Shown piece by piece: positions 9,232-18,376 of a stretch of DNA of 64,000 nucleotides. Source of the DNA: an uncultured Alteromonadaceae bacterium (GTDB lineage: Bacteria > Pseudomonadota > Gammaproteobacteria > Enterobacterales > Alteromonadaceae); contig CANMXU010000004.1 of NCBI GenBank assembly GCA_947501935.1, positions 62,001-126,000 on the forward strand, read 5' to 3'. Position 1 is the first letter of the stretch; every line of letters begins with the position of its first letter. Under the pieces are notes generated by a model, which saw only the letters and a program-made list of their open reading frames with translations, had not been told where the DNA came from and ran no database searches. A program made the position numbers and the translations under genes.

Positions 9232-9987
9232 ATGTTATCACTTCCTGAGCAAAGTGAATCACAGGTAAAAGCCCCTATCGATGTTCCAAACACATCGTTT
9301 TCTATTCTATTAATAGAAAGTGATCGTATGGTATCGGCTTTATTGAAGTCTTCGTTAGAGCGAGTCGGCTATACTGTGCATCAAGTTTTTTGTGGCGAAA
9401 GTGCCCACAATGCTGTAATGAATCACCAGCCTGAAATTATCTTACTTGATATTAGCTTACCCGGTGTTGACGGTTTTGGTCTTTGCCAAACAATTCGTGA
9501 AGCTTTTAAAGGCCCGTTATTAATTTTAACTGCACGAAATAGTGAAAGTGACCAAATTACCGCGTTAGGTTTAGGGGCAGATGATTATTTAATTAAACCT
9601 GTTTCTATTAATATTTTAAAGGCCCGCATTGAAGCACTAACACGCCGACTTTCGCAGCAGGGTGAAGAGCAAGCACCGGAAAAAATTGAAGTTGGCGATA
9701 TCGCTCTGTTTCCACAATCTCAACAGTGTAAGGTTAAGGGACAAAATATCCGCTTAAGTGGTTTTGAATTCCAATTACTTTTATTGCTGTTAAGCAATGA
9801 AGGTAAAGTATTAACCCGTGACCAAATTTATAACTTGCTATTAGGTCGTGAATATAACGGCTTAGAGCGCACTATTGATGTTCGTATTTCTACGTTGCGT
9901 GACAAGTTAGCTAAAAAAGGCATGAAAAAAACTAAAATTGAAACAGTGTGGGGTAAAGGTTACATCCTTAACTCTTCTGTAGCATAG
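9232..9987 (+). CDS. OmpR/PhoB-family response regulator (orphan)
   Basis: This 251-residue two-component DNA-binding regulator has a receiver domain at about residues 24-140. It carries the acidic pocket (LLIESD), the phosphoacceptor Asp73 in LLDISLPG, the switch Thr in ILTAR, and Lys in LIKP. A winged-helix domain follows (about 155-250) with FEFQLLLLLLSNEGKVLTRD and the terminal WGKGYIL. An additional 20-residue N-terminal tail precedes the receiver. GGAGAGAAG lies directly before the ATG. No histidine kinase adjoins; the neighbour on the other strand is an outer-membrane-like protein. The partner kinase and targets are unknown; the receiver looks fully competent for phosphorylation. Confidence 0.9.
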   Translation: MLSLPEQSESQVKAPIDVPNTSFSILLIESDRMVSALLKSSLERVGYTVHQVFCGESAHNAVMNHQPEIILLDISLPGVDGFGLCQTIREAFKGPLLILTARNSESDQITALGLGADDYLIKPVSINILKARIEALTRRLSQQGEEQAPEKIEVGDIALFPQSQQCKVKGQNIRLSGFEFQLLLLLLSNEGKVLTRDQIYNLLLGREYNGLERTIDVRISTLRDKLAKKGMKKTKIETVWGKGYILNSSVA

Positions 9988-10014
9988 GTTAAACATCTAA
10001 CTTAATTCGTTAAT

Positions 10015-10704
10015 TTAGAAAGAATATGTGGTGCCAATTAAAGCTGAATGATTGGTATCACTTTCTATAAACCCTGACACTTCCTCGGTATTACTTTGGC
10101 TGGTCGTTATTGAGCCAACAATCGCCCAGCGTGGTGAAATAGCATAAGAGCCAATAAAGCCTAATGTGGTGTTGGTTAGCGGCTCTTGCTCCTTATTAAT
10201 ACTGCTAAATTCAAGTTCGTTATTTACTTGAATATAACCATCTTCAAAAGCTTCAATTTTTGCTAATACGGCAATATTTAACTTTTCTTGTTGAACAACG
10301 ACATAAGTACCTTGTAAAAAAAACTGTTTTTGCTCAGCAAGCCCTGTAGTTTGTGCTGTGGTTTTTACGGCAGATTTGTTAATAATACCGGTTTCTGCAC
10401 TAAAGCGTCCTAATTGATAAGTGGTACTTCCGCCGATAATCTCACTTAAATTTTGTTCTTCAATGAAATTGGTTTGACTGAGTACTTTGTTTTGTCTGAA
10501 TTCACCACTAGTAATTTGGACAGTGGAATGATTGACCAGTGGTTTAGCTTCTTGATTTACTAATTTCGTTTGCTTATAAATGCCTAAGTCATTGTTGATT
10601 ATAGTGACCTTTTGAGGAGGAGTTGTGATCGATAGCTTGTCGCCATCATAAGCAAATGCTTGCATTGGCAAGCAAAAACAGAGCAATAAAACTACGCGAG
10701 CCAT
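10015..10704 (-). CDS. Predicted small outer-membrane beta-barrel protein, unknown function
   Basis: This is a 229-residue protein with a signal peptide (MARVVLLLCFCLPMQAFA). The mature part is an alternation of amphipathic strands (for example TTYQLGRFSAETGI, LQGTYVVVQQEKLNIAVLAK, NTTLGFIGSYAISPRWAIVGSITTS), and it ends in TTYSF with a terminal Phe, as expected for an outer-membrane barrel. No named family is recognised. It lies 222 bases downstream of cti on the same strand and converges with the response regulator, so it could be either a separate unit or a read-through partner of cti. Confidence 0.6.
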   Translation of the reverse strand: MARVVLLLCFCLPMQAFAYDGDKLSITTPPQKVTIINNDLGIYKQTKLVNQEAKPLVNHSTVQITSGEFRQNKVLSQTNFIEEQNLSEIIGGSTTYQLGRFSAETGIINKSAVKTTAQTTGLAEQKQFFLQGTYVVVQQEKLNIAVLAKIEAFEDGYIQVNNELEFSSINKEQEPLTNTTLGFIGSYAISPRWAIVGSITTSQSNTEEVSGFIESDTNHSALIGTTYSF

Positions 10705-10926
10705 AATATTTCCCTAGCGAATAAAATGAGAGCTAATACAAAGTGCCATTTTTAGGTGTTTTTTATCAGCGGCACTTTTTTAACTATAGCTAGAAATGAC
10801 CATTTTTCCTTAAAACCAAGCTTTTTTTTCGCTTAACTTTTTACAACGAAAAAATTCTTTCGAGAAATAAATAGCTTAGCCTATTTTATTTTTTATGGCT
10901 GCTTCTAAAGCTGGCAACACTATAGC

Positions 10927-13263
10927 TTATTTATTCTCTAAGCGATTAAAATCGAGCAAGCCAAATTCAAGTGGTTGGTTTTTTTTATACCAAGCGTGTA
11001 AATTATCTGCAAATTGCCAAAAATTATTAGAGGTTCTTCGCACGCTATAGTCATCTTTTAAGCGGCGGTAATCATCTGCTGTGTTGATGGCTTGAATACT
11101 GCTGATAAAACTTGCAAGTTCACCAGCTTCAATATCAAAAAAGGCATTAGGGTAAGTACCAACAATGCCTTTAGCAACGGTTAAAGTATCGTTTTCAGGA
11201 AGGCGACGCTGAGCCTCTAAAAATAAATGGGCAACATTGCTATGATCGCTATTATTAATCAGGGTGTAAAAATGCTGTTTATCACCTTGGTGAACTCGCA
11301 CATAGCTGGTTTGTGGTAATAAAGAAATGCTTTTCCCTTTAACTTGGCTTAAGCGAAGCAAGTGCTGGCTGTAGTCATCACTGGCTTTAATGGTTATTTT
11401 GTCTGTGGTTGATTTTTTAACGTGCTGAGTTAATAAAGTCATTAACTCATTCTTTGGATCTGCCGTTTTATAAGCAATATTACTCTGCGGTAGTGCCGAA
11501 CCTTGTGCACCATAACTATAACCAGCGATGGCATTATCGGTTTCTTTATACCAGCTTTCAAAGGTTGAGCGGCGCTGCTTTTGGGGTAAAAAAGCGATAA
11601 AATTACTTTCGCTTTCCATCCGTAAAAAGTCCATATATAAGCGGGTTTTAAGTTGGTGGCTAACATTGCCATAAACATCAAAACCAGCAACTAATAAATA
11701 ATGAATACGCTCCATTAAGGGGTAGTCAATAACCCAGGCGGTTTTAGGTTTATTGCCAATCGCGCCCTTACGTACTGAAGCGCTGTCAAAGTGTCTGAAA
11801 ATAGTTAATGCGGCATTCGGGTTGCCATTTCCAGACCAAACCAAGTTTAAGTCGAGTTTACTTTTTTGTGATGTTAATGACTCAATATAAGCCATTTTTG
11901 AATCAAGATAGGCTTGTTGCTGTTTGGCATAATCTTGCCAATTAAAAATAGACAATACTCCTTTACTGGTGGCTGCGGGCAATTTTAAATGCTCGGTTTG
12001 AGTTGCAAGAAATTGGTCAATATGGAAAAGATCGATATTGTCGGGATTATTAAAAAACACCCAAAAATGATCATTGATCACATTGAGCGCTATTTGTCCT
12101 CGGCACACCGGCCCTTTGATAAAGTTCATAATAGTGAACTGCGCTTCGTCGAGTAAAAACTGATAACGAGACTTAACCGGTAAGTCTTTAAAAGTTTTAA
12201 ACGGGTTGGAAGCCGACGCTAACTGATAGCTAGGTAGCTGCGTAACTTGGTAATTAGGTAATAAAAATAAGCTTTGGTAACGGGTGAGCTTATCTAGATC
12301 AAAGCGATAAGGCATATGACGTTTAGCAATAATGGTATTGGTATTTAACTTAAGGCGATAATAAACCCTGTCAACCTTAGGATCATCAAAGGGTCTGCGA
12401 GTGATAATCGGCTTAATGGCTTCGCCAACGGGTGTGCTTGAACGTACCAATTTAAAGAAGCGGTAGTCATCTGATGAGAAATAAAGATTGGCCAGATAGA
12501 GGTGTTCATAAAGGTAGCGGGCAATTAATTGTTGTTTTAAGCTGTCACCATTTAAAAACTCTTCCCAGCGAGCCACCATCAATTGCTCGTCTGCGCTGAT
12601 GCTGTTATCAATATAACTCGTCGCACCTTGTTCAAGCCATTTGCTTAAAATTTGATGTTCTTGCTCGTTTAAACCCGGTAAACCATAAGGCATGCCAGCT
12701 AAAGGTGTGGCTTTTTTGTATTGCTCAAATTCTTCTATGGTCGGGCATTGCTGTGTGCGATCTAAACTGAGATCAAAGCTGTCATCAAGCAAAGCATCAT
12801 TAGGCAGCGGATGTGCTTTTTTAAGCGCCAACATTTGGTAAAAAACACTGGCCTGAGTATTGGCCGCTTGGTTTTGCATTCGCTCATTGAGTACTGGGAA
12901 AAAACCTTGTGAGCGCCAATGGGCAACATCGTCAATATCTTCAATAAAGTTGCTGGGAGTTAAGGTCTTGAGTCTATCGCCATCATAAACTTTAATTTTA
13001 CTAGCACCACGCTCGAGGCCAATAGGTGTTTCTAGCTTTAACTGGCATGGTGCGTCGTAACAGCCGTGACAAACCACGCAGCGGGAGTCGATAATTGGCT
13101 TTATTTGTTTAGTAAAGTTTTGCTGCAGGTTTTTATTTTCAGGTTGATTGCTGGTGCGATTATTAACATCGGCTTGGCCAAAACGCTTATCAAACTCATA
13201 TAAACCAATTGTGGCGCAACCTGAAAAGAAAACAACCAACAAAAGCCAAGTTAATTTATGCAT
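10927..13263 (-). CDS. cti: Fatty acid cis/trans isomerase Cti
   Basis: This periplasmic haem protein converts cis-unsaturated phospholipid acyl chains to trans, a fast membrane-rigidifying response to solvents, heat or metals in Pseudomonas and Vibrio. At 778 residues it matches the family. The c-type haem motif CVVCH is at residues 62-66, within CVVCHGCYDAPCQLK, a hallmark of Cti. The N-terminus (MHKLTWLLLVVFFSGCATIG) has a possible lipobox ending at Cys16, so this copy may be membrane-anchored rather than freely periplasmic. Because it needs covalent haem, it depends on the Ccm system encoded 2 kb away. It has its own upstream region of 230 bases and appears to be expressed alone or with the downstream barrel protein. 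Confidence 0.93.
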   Translation of the reverse strand: MHKLTWLLLVVFFSGCATIGLYEFDKRFGQADVNNRTSNQPENKNLQQNFTKQIKPIIDSRCVVCHGCYDAPCQLKLETPIGLERGASKIKVYDGDRLKTLTPSNFIEDIDDVAHWRSQGFFPVLNERMQNQAANTQASVFYQMLALKKAHPLPNDALLDDSFDLSLDRTQQCPTIEEFEQYKKATPLAGMPYGLPGLNEQEHQILSKWLEQGATSYIDNSISADEQLMVARWEEFLNGDSLKQQLIARYLYEHLYLANLYFSSDDYRFFKLVRSSTPVGEAIKPIITRRPFDDPKVDRVYYRLKLNTNTIIAKRHMPYRFDLDKLTRYQSLFLLPNYQVTQLPSYQLASASNPFKTFKDLPVKSRYQFLLDEAQFTIMNFIKGPVCRGQIALNVINDHFWVFFNNPDNIDLFHIDQFLATQTEHLKLPAATSKGVLSIFNWQDYAKQQQAYLDSKMAYIESLTSQKSKLDLNLVWSGNGNPNAALTIFRHFDSASVRKGAIGNKPKTAWVIDYPLMERIHYLLVAGFDVYGNVSHQLKTRLYMDFLRMESESNFIAFLPQKQRRSTFESWYKETDNAIAGYSYGAQGSALPQSNIAYKTADPKNELMTLLTQHVKKSTTDKITIKASDDYSQHLLRLSQVKGKSISLLPQTSYVRVHQGDKQHFYTLINNSDHSNVAHLFLEAQRRLPENDTLTVAKGIVGTYPNAFFDIEAGELASFISSIQAINTADDYRRLKDDYSVRRTSNNFWQFADNLHAWYKKNQPLEFGLLDFNRLENK

Positions 13264-13452
13264 GCGAGAACCTGTACACAGTACTGATAAACCAAAGGCT
13301 TAACAGTTTTTATTATTAGTGACTTAATTATATACCGCGTGTTGTTGAAGATGCGAGTTTCAGTAATTTTTAGTGTAACTATTACGCAGCTTTAGTGCTG
13401 TTAAAGTTAATTTTTAGCAGCAAGAGTTGGTGAGAAAAGGAGGGGTAAAAGG

Positions 13453-13485
13453 GCTTAGCTCAGTATTGTTGCTACTAAGCTAAGC
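13453..13485 (-). terminator. Possible terminator of the DUF3943 gene
   Basis: Stem GCTTAGCT / AGCTAAGC with a 17-base loop just beyond the stop codon of the minus-strand gene; on that strand it is followed by CCCTTTT. On the plus strand it is followed by TTTATTTTT, so it may work in both directions. Confidence 0.45.
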
Positions 13486-13495
13486 TTTATTTTTG

Positions 13496-14965
13496 TTATT
13501 CGCCGCTAGCAAAACGGTAAACAATTGAGGTAGTGAAGCTGGTTTCTAAGGTATTAGCTGAGCTGCTAAAGAATCTTTTACTGTCAGCTTGAATGGCTAA
13601 GTTCTTAGTTAGTTGATAATGCAAACCTAAGCCCAAGTGGGTTTGAAAGGTTTTTTTCTCGATATCTTTATCGCGCATCATTTCACCAAAACCGCCAATA
13701 ACATAAGGGCGTAAATTATGCTCGGTATTAAAATAGTATTGGGCATTGACATTGTAGTTTTCATAAACGACTTTGTCGGCACTGTATTTATTAAAGAAAG
13801 TCCCCTTGTCGTAACTTAGCCTTGCAGAGAATGCCTTAGAAAAATACAAGCCTAACGATATGGTATTAAAATGGTCGTTACCTACTTCCCATGTTTGGTC
13901 TAAGTTTACGTAACCATAGCCAAGTGATATACCGATAATGCTGGTATCTACCGGATCATTTTTATGTTGTACCGGCTCGTTGTAGTTATAAGGTTTATTC
14001 ATTTTCTTGCCGCTACCAAATTGATAAGTTACGCCAAGCTGGAATAACGACTCAGTGTCACCATTAACACCAATAGGAATTTCTCTTGCATTAAGGTAAC
14101 CAGTACCGGCAACAAAAACCTCATGACCAAACCAGTTGTTAACCCCTGAGCTAATACTGTCTATTGGGTCGAGAATTGCTAGTGAAATACTGCCTAAAGT
14201 ATCAGAGCCCCAAACAGTGCCGCCATCTCTTAAAATGCTTTGTTCAGTTTGAAAAGCCCACTCACCGTATGCCCAACCAATAACTGGCGTAATGACTAAG
14301 TCTTGAATCGATGGTACTTCTGCAAATGCTTCAATACCATATTCCCAGTAAAAGGTGGAGCCTAATACTGAATACATGAAGGCGTCCCATTGACGGTAAC
14401 CAGACTTACGAGCAACTTGATAATAAACGCCGCCAAAATAGCTGTGGCCTACAAGGTTAATGCCTAAACCATCACGATCCCAAACTGGGCCTGCTTTAAC
14501 ATTTTCGCCCCATTTACCAAATATTTCACCACGTTCCCAGTTCGATACATCTTCAGGTAGCAGCGCAATAATACCGATTACACCAAAACCATAGGTAAAT
14601 ATAGCCTTACTTTGCGACCACAGTCTGTCAGAGTCTTCACCATTTTTAGGGTTGAAAATTGATAGCTGGTAAGGAGACTCATAAAAGTCGTCAGCAACGG
14701 TTTCATTATTCCAAATTGAATTTGTTGGTAGCGTGCGGTAAATAGGCTCTAACAGGATATCGTCACTGTTGGTCTTTTCATTGCTGTTGACTGTAGCTGT
14801 GTTATTGCAGCTTTTTTCAGGGCAAGGTTTTTCACTATCAGCCCACGCATTAAAGCAAGATAGGCTAAGCACTATAAATATGAATTTTAATGACTGATGT
14901 TTGAACAAGAGAATAGCTCTATAGATAAGTTTTAGGTGAGTTAGCACTTTAATTTCCTTGTTCAT
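13496..14965 (-). CDS. DUF3943-containing outer-membrane protein
   Basis: This protein is of unknown function. The middle part (GINLVGHSYFGGVYYQVARK, then FYWEYGIEAFAEVPSIQDL and GWAYGEWAF) is characteristic of the DUF3943 family. The C-terminal third resembles an eight-strand outer-membrane barrel (ISLGYGYVNLD, LGLYFSKAFSARLSYDKG, AIQADSKRFF). I placed the start at the ATG at 14965 (MNKEIKVLTH), giving 489 residues. The hydrophobic stretch LKFIFIVLSLSCFNAWA then falls at about residues 26-42, as a signal peptide with a long n-region. A longer frame opens at 15037 but would add an unlikely N-terminus. It is a single-gene unit between cti and the ccm operon. Confidence 0.8.
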   Translation of the reverse strand: MNKEIKVLTHLKLIYRAILLFKHQSLKFIFIVLSLSCFNAWADSEKPCPEKSCNNTATVNSNEKTNSDDILLEPIYRTLPTNSIWNNETVADDFYESPYQLSIFNPKNGEDSDRLWSQSKAIFTYGFGVIGIIALLPEDVSNWERGEIFGKWGENVKAGPVWDRDGLGINLVGHSYFGGVYYQVARKSGYRQWDAFMYSVLGSTFYWEYGIEAFAEVPSIQDLVITPVIGWAYGEWAFQTEQSILRDGGTVWGSDTLGSISLAILDPIDSISSGVNNWFGHEVFVAGTGYLNAREIPIGVNGDTESLFQLGVTYQFGSGKKMNKPYNYNEPVQHKNDPVDTSIIGISLGYGYVNLDQTWEVGNDHFNTISLGLYFSKAFSARLSYDKGTFFNKYSADKVVYENYNVNAQYYFNTEHNLRPYVIGGFGEMMRDKDIEKKTFQTHLGLGLHYQLTKNLAIQADSKRFFSSSANTLETSFTTSIVYRFASGE

Positions 14966-15116
14966 CAACTCATTAGGGTAATAACAATATATTAACTGGG
15001 TGTTACGTTTTATGAGTAATAATTTTAAGGATATCACTAGGTAACAATCGGCGCGTATGTTCGCATAAAAGCGTTGAAATTCACAGACCCTAGCATTTAA
15101 AAAGCGACTTTAAGGC

Positions 15117-15144
15117 AATAAAAAAGCAGCCTTTTGGCTGCTTT
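15117..15144 (-). terminator. Terminator of the ccmABCDE operon
   Basis: On the minus strand the stem AAAGCAGCC / GGCTGCTTT (4-base loop) runs into TTTTTTATTG. It lies 24 bases after the ccmE stop codon. Confidence 0.92.
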
Positions 15145-15167
15145 GGCTTAAATCGTCCAAATTAGGC

Positions 15168-15677
15168 TTAGTTTTGTTTTAACTGTTCTTCGCTATAGCT
15201 CAGTTTATCGTGCTTTTCACCGGCACTATCTGCTAACTCTTTTGGCACGTAATTTTCATCATGCTTGGCTAAAACTTCACTGGCTTCAATGATATTGTTA
15301 TCGCTGAGAACGCCATTGGCGACAATGCCTTGTGCTTCACGAAATAGATCAGGCAAAATTCCGTCATATTTAACCGTTACCATAGGATCTGAGTCTTTAA
15401 ACTCTATTGGCATATTCATATCGGTCAGCCTAAAACTTACTTTTAAGCTGTGTTCATCACGAATAACACTGCCCGGCACAACCAAGCCACCAATGCGTAA
15501 GCGTTGGCCGTCAATAGGTTTAATGCCGGTGTCTTCTTTACCGTAATGAACTTCTGATGGCTTGTAGAATAAGTCGATATTTTGGCTTAGTGCGTACAAA
15601 ACTAAACCAGCTACAACGCCTAAGCCGATAAGAATTGCAGCAACTATGGTTAAGCGTTTTTTACGTCTTGGATTCAT
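15168..15677 (-). CDS. ccmE: Cytochrome c maturation haem chaperone CcmE
   Basis: This periplasmic haem carrier accepts haem from CcmC and hands it to CcmF/H. It is 169 residues long. A single N-terminal membrane anchor (about residues 9-30) is followed by an OB-fold beta barrel ([23 protein letters not shown], then [23 protein letters not shown]). The haem-binding His139 lies in HDENY with Tyr143 as the usual axial partner. The start overlaps the ccmD stop by four bases (ATGA), so translation is coupled. It is the last gene of the ccmABCDE operon. Confidence 0.97.
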   Translation of the reverse strand: MNPRRKKRLTIVAAILIGLGVVAGLVLYALSQNIDLFYKPSEVHYGKEDTGIKPIDGQRLRIGGLVVPGSVIRDEHSLKVSFRLTDMNMPIEFKDSDPMVTVKYDGILPDLFREAQGIVANGVLSDNNIIEASEVLAKHDENYVPKELADSAGEKHDKLSYSEEQLKQN

Positions 15678-15949
15678 GATAATACCTCTTTAGCATCACT
15701 GTCCTGATGAGTTTTTTCTGATGATTGGTCAATGTTTTTAGTTGTGTCTTGAGCTTGTTGCTTAGCCGCTTGGCGAAGTTTTTGCTCTCTTTTTTGTTTC
15801 TGGGCGATATGTTTTTTAATCGTTTTATTTCTTAACTTACTATTAATTACAAGTAAGACTAATAACAACGCACTTACGCCGTATGATAACCATACATAAA
15901 AGCCGTAACCGCCCATGGCAAAAAATGCTGAAATACTGTCAAATTGCAT
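15674..15949 (-). CDS. ccmD: Cytochrome c maturation small membrane protein CcmD
   Basis: This is a 91-residue protein with one transmembrane helix (about residues 17-36; [18 protein letters not shown]) and a basic, Gln-rich cytoplasmic tail, as in CcmD, which releases holo-CcmE from CcmABC. It is longer than the usual 60-70 residues because of the charged tail. The N-terminal signature [12 protein letters not shown] is typical. It touches ccmC upstream (one shared base) and overlaps ccmE downstream. Confidence 0.93.
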   Translation of the reverse strand: MQFDSISAFFAMGGYGFYVWLSYGVSALLLVLLVINSKLRNKTIKKHIAQKQKREQKLRQAAKQQAQDTTKNIDQSSEKTHQDSDAKEVLS

Positions 15950-16692
15950 TATTTACTCTCCGCTAAAACGAGTGACTTCACCCAAGGACGCATGCTGTTA
16001 CGCGCTAAAATTTCAGTGCGAAAACGTATGCAAACAATCACTGCCACTAAAAAAGCAAAACCAAAAAAGGTAAACAAAAATGGCCATAACATATCTAACG
16101 ACATTGACGGTTTGCCAAGTTTACTCACGGTAGAGCCTTGATGAAGGGTATTCCACCATTCCACTGAATACTTAATAATGGGTAAATTAATTACGCCAAC
16201 TAAGGTTAAAATGCCTGCGGCTTTACCGGCGAGGTTTTTATCTTCAAAGGCGTTGTGCAGGGCAATAACCCCTAAATAAAGAAATAATAAAATAAGCTCT
16301 GATGTTAAGCGTGCATCCCATACCCACCAAGTACCCCACATAGGTTTACCCCAAGCAGCACCGGTAAATAAAGCGATGGCGGTAAATACCGCGCCAACTG
16401 GCGCCATTGCCGCAGCTGAAGCATCGGCTAATTTCAATTGCCACACTAAGCTTGAAAAAGCAGCAATGGCCATACCGAAATAAATACCCATTGACAGTGA
16501 GGCCGCAGGCACATGAATGTAGAAAATTCTAAAACTATCACCTTGTTGGTAATCAGCAGGTGCGAAGGCTAACGCCCATACTAAACCAACCGATAACAGC
16601 GCTAAGCTTAAATATTTAAACCAAGGGATAAGTTTGCCTGTGAAGTGGTAAGTCACTTCAGGATTCGCATAAGGGTGTAACCATTTCCACAT
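15949..16692 (-). CDS. ccmC: Haem-handling membrane protein CcmC
   Basis: This 247-residue, six-helix membrane protein attaches haem to CcmE. The periplasmic tryptophan-rich motif reads GTWWVWDARLTSELILLF, and conserved His residues occur in YIHVPAA and in the later VEWWNTLHQGS, the axial haem ligand positions. It begins MWKWLHPYANPE, a typical family start. It is separated by a single base from ccmB and is part of the CcmABCD complex. Confidence 0.97.
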   Translation of the reverse strand: MWKWLHPYANPEVTYHFTGKLIPWFKYLSLALLSVGLVWALAFAPADYQQGDSFRIFYIHVPAASLSMGIYFGMAIAAFSSLVWQLKLADASAAAMAPVGAVFTAIALFTGAAWGKPMWGTWWVWDARLTSELILLFLYLGVIALHNAFEDKNLAGKAAGILTLVGVINLPIIKYSVEWWNTLHQGSTVSKLGKPSMSLDMLWPFLFTFFGFAFLVAVIVCIRFRTEILARNSMRPWVKSLVLAESK

Positions 16693-16693
16693 G

Positions 16694-17386
16694 TTAGTTT
16701 GTACTCACTTTTAATGCTGCGCTAACAGCAAATGGGGCTAAAGTTAATGAACCAAAAAATAGTGCGGCAATTATAGCAAGTTGGCCGCTATAGGGTAAGT
16801 TCATTGCCGCGGTATCGATGGCACTAGTCGCAAATATTAATACCGGTATATATAAAGGCAGTACCAGTAAACTTAATAATACACCGCCTTTTTTTATACC
16901 GACGGTTAGGGCAACACCAATAGCGCCTAATAAACTTAAAATTGGCGTGCCTAAGGCTAGGGTTAACATTAGGGCGCCGTAGCTGTTTTCATTTAAATGC
17001 AGCAACACCGCGAGCAGTGGCGCGATAAAAATAAGCGGTAAACCTGTAACCAACCAATGGGCAATAATTTTGGCAAGTACCAAAATAAATACCGGGTGTG
17101 GGCTTAATAACATTTGCTCGAGCGAGCCATCGCCGTGGTCTGATTTAAACAGGCGATCTAACGATAATAAGGTTGAAAGTAGCGCCGCTACCCAAATAAT
17201 GCCAGGGGCAATGCGCGCTAAAGTGGTAGACTCTGGGCCAATACCTAATGGAAATAAAGTAACCACAATAATAAAAAACAATAGCGGGTTAACTATGTCG
17301 TCACTATGGCGAAAAGCTATTTTTAAATCGCGTTTAATAATTAGGTTAAAGGCGGCGCGATAGGACAGGGGATTTTGTTCAGGCAT
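16694..17386 (-). CDS. ccmB: ABC transporter membrane subunit CcmB
   Basis: This 230-residue inner-membrane protein has six hydrophobic segments and the family start (about residues 8-22, FNLIIKRDLKIAFRHSDDI). It forms, with CcmA, the ATPase module that releases holo-CcmE from CcmC. The conserved stretch RLFKSDHGDGSLEQMLLSP is visible near residue 82. The next gene, ccmC, starts after one base and ccmA ends 13 bases before it, so the three are one transcription unit. Confidence 0.96.
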   Translation of the reverse strand: MPEQNPLSYRAAFNLIIKRDLKIAFRHSDDIVNPLLFFIIVVTLFPLGIGPESTTLARIAPGIIWVAALLSTLLSLDRLFKSDHGDGSLEQMLLSPHPVFILVLAKIIAHWLVTGLPLIFIAPLLAVLLHLNENSYGALMLTLALGTPILSLLGAIGVALTVGIKKGGVLLSLLVLPLYIPVLIFATSAIDTAAMNLPYSGQLAIIAALFFGSLTLAPFAVSAALKVSTN

Positions 17387-17399
17387 TGTCTATGGCGTC

Positions 17400-18050
17400 C
17401 TAATAAAAACGGTAAGTCAAAGTGATTTTTTTGACGAGTTCAGGATCAAGTGATAAGTCTTGATGGGTGGTTAAAATAACGCAGCCACCTTTTGCGGCAT
17501 GCTCAACAAAAAGTTGTTCAAGCTTTTTTACCCCTAATTTATCAATGGCGGTAAAAGGTTCATCTAAAATCCAAATAGGCGCTTGGCTTTGCCATAATTT
17601 AGCTAGAGCAATGCGGCGATGCTGACCAGCACTTAAGTGTGAAGCTAAGGCATCTTCAAATCCTAATAAATTTACTTTTTCTAGAGTTTGTTCAGCATCA
17701 TCTTTATTTAAACCGTGCAGCTCCAGATTAAACTCAAGGTTTTCTTGCGCGGTCATTTCACCTTTTACCCCAGGTAAGTGGCCAAGGTATAATAAGTTTT
17801 GATGAAAACCTTCTCTATTTGCCGTAATAGATTGATTTTTAAAAAGCACTTTGCCTTCAAAAGGCATTGATAAGCCAGCAAGAATTCTTAATAGACTGGT
17901 TTTTCCTGCACCATTTGGCCCTTCAACTTGCACAATATCACCCGCTTGAATCTCTGTATTGAGCTGTTCAAACAATATTCGGTCTTCTCTGATGCAAGTT
18001 AAGTTTTCAGCGCTAATAAGCGGCAATGTTGTGCTAGGCAATGGTTTCAA
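17400..18050 (-). CDS. ccmA: ABC transporter ATPase CcmA
   Basis: This 216-residue ATP-binding subunit of the CcmAB release module has Walker [17 protein letters not shown] near residue 39, the signature [15 protein letters not shown] near residue 139, and Walker B with [12 protein letters not shown] near residue 156. No in-frame ATG exists near the N-terminus: the first usable codon is TTG at 18050, so the start is non-canonical and somewhat uncertain (another in-frame TTG follows three codons later). It is the first gene of ccmABCDE, divergent from ccmF. Confidence 0.93.
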   Translation of the reverse strand: MKPLPSTTLPLISAENLTCIREDRILFEQLNTEIQAGDIVQVEGPNGAGKTSLLRILAGLSMPFEGKVLFKNQSITANREGFHQNLLYLGHLPGVKGEMTAQENLEFNLELHGLNKDDAEQTLEKVNLLGFEDALASHLSAGQHRRIALAKLWQSQAPIWILDEPFTAIDKLGVKKLEQLFVEHAAKGGCVILTTHQDLSLDPELVKKITLTYRFY

Positions 18051-18376
18051 CTTTTTGGTTACGGGTAATAAGCGCTAAAATAGTAATTGATTTTTATCAC
18101 ATTTGATTTGATTTAGATCGTACTACAAACAATCTTAATATCATACTATGCCGATACGATATTAATCGTTACAAAATTTTGCTGGCATTATCGATGAATT
18201 ATTTTCTCATATGATGATAGAATTGCTGCAAATTTTTACTTAAAGGGCGCTTGTTAAACTTTTAAGGCGATAGTGATTTACGTAAACTTGTCTAACGCCT
18301 AATTGCCAAGCTTCCTTATGTTGTTTAAAACAATCTTTTTACCTTGTAAAAATCAAGTTAAAGATCGGAGAGTCGA
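18051..18376. other. Divergent promoter region between ccmA and ccmF
   Basis: A 326-base intergenic region that must hold the promoters of both ccm operons. A CRP/FNR-like palindrome sits close to ccmA (18087-18100). GGAGAG lies directly before the ccmF ATG. In Shewanella a small cytochrome c gene is found in this position; no such gene is present here. Confidence 0.7.
18087..18100. promoter_or_regulatory. CRP/FNR-family binding site candidate
   Basis: TTGAT-TTTT-ATCAC matches the FNR consensus TTGAT-N4-ATCAA at 9 of 10 positions; the right half extended (TCACA) also suits CRP. It lies 37 bases upstream of the ccmA start and about 280 bases from ccmF. Anaerobic or CRP control of cytochrome c maturation is well known in related bacteria, which supports but does not prove the site. 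Confidence 0.5.

Noticed and set aside
13264..13290. CTGTACACAGTACTG upstream of cti considered as a LexA box
   Set aside because: The half-sites do not have the CTGT-N8-ACAG spacing.
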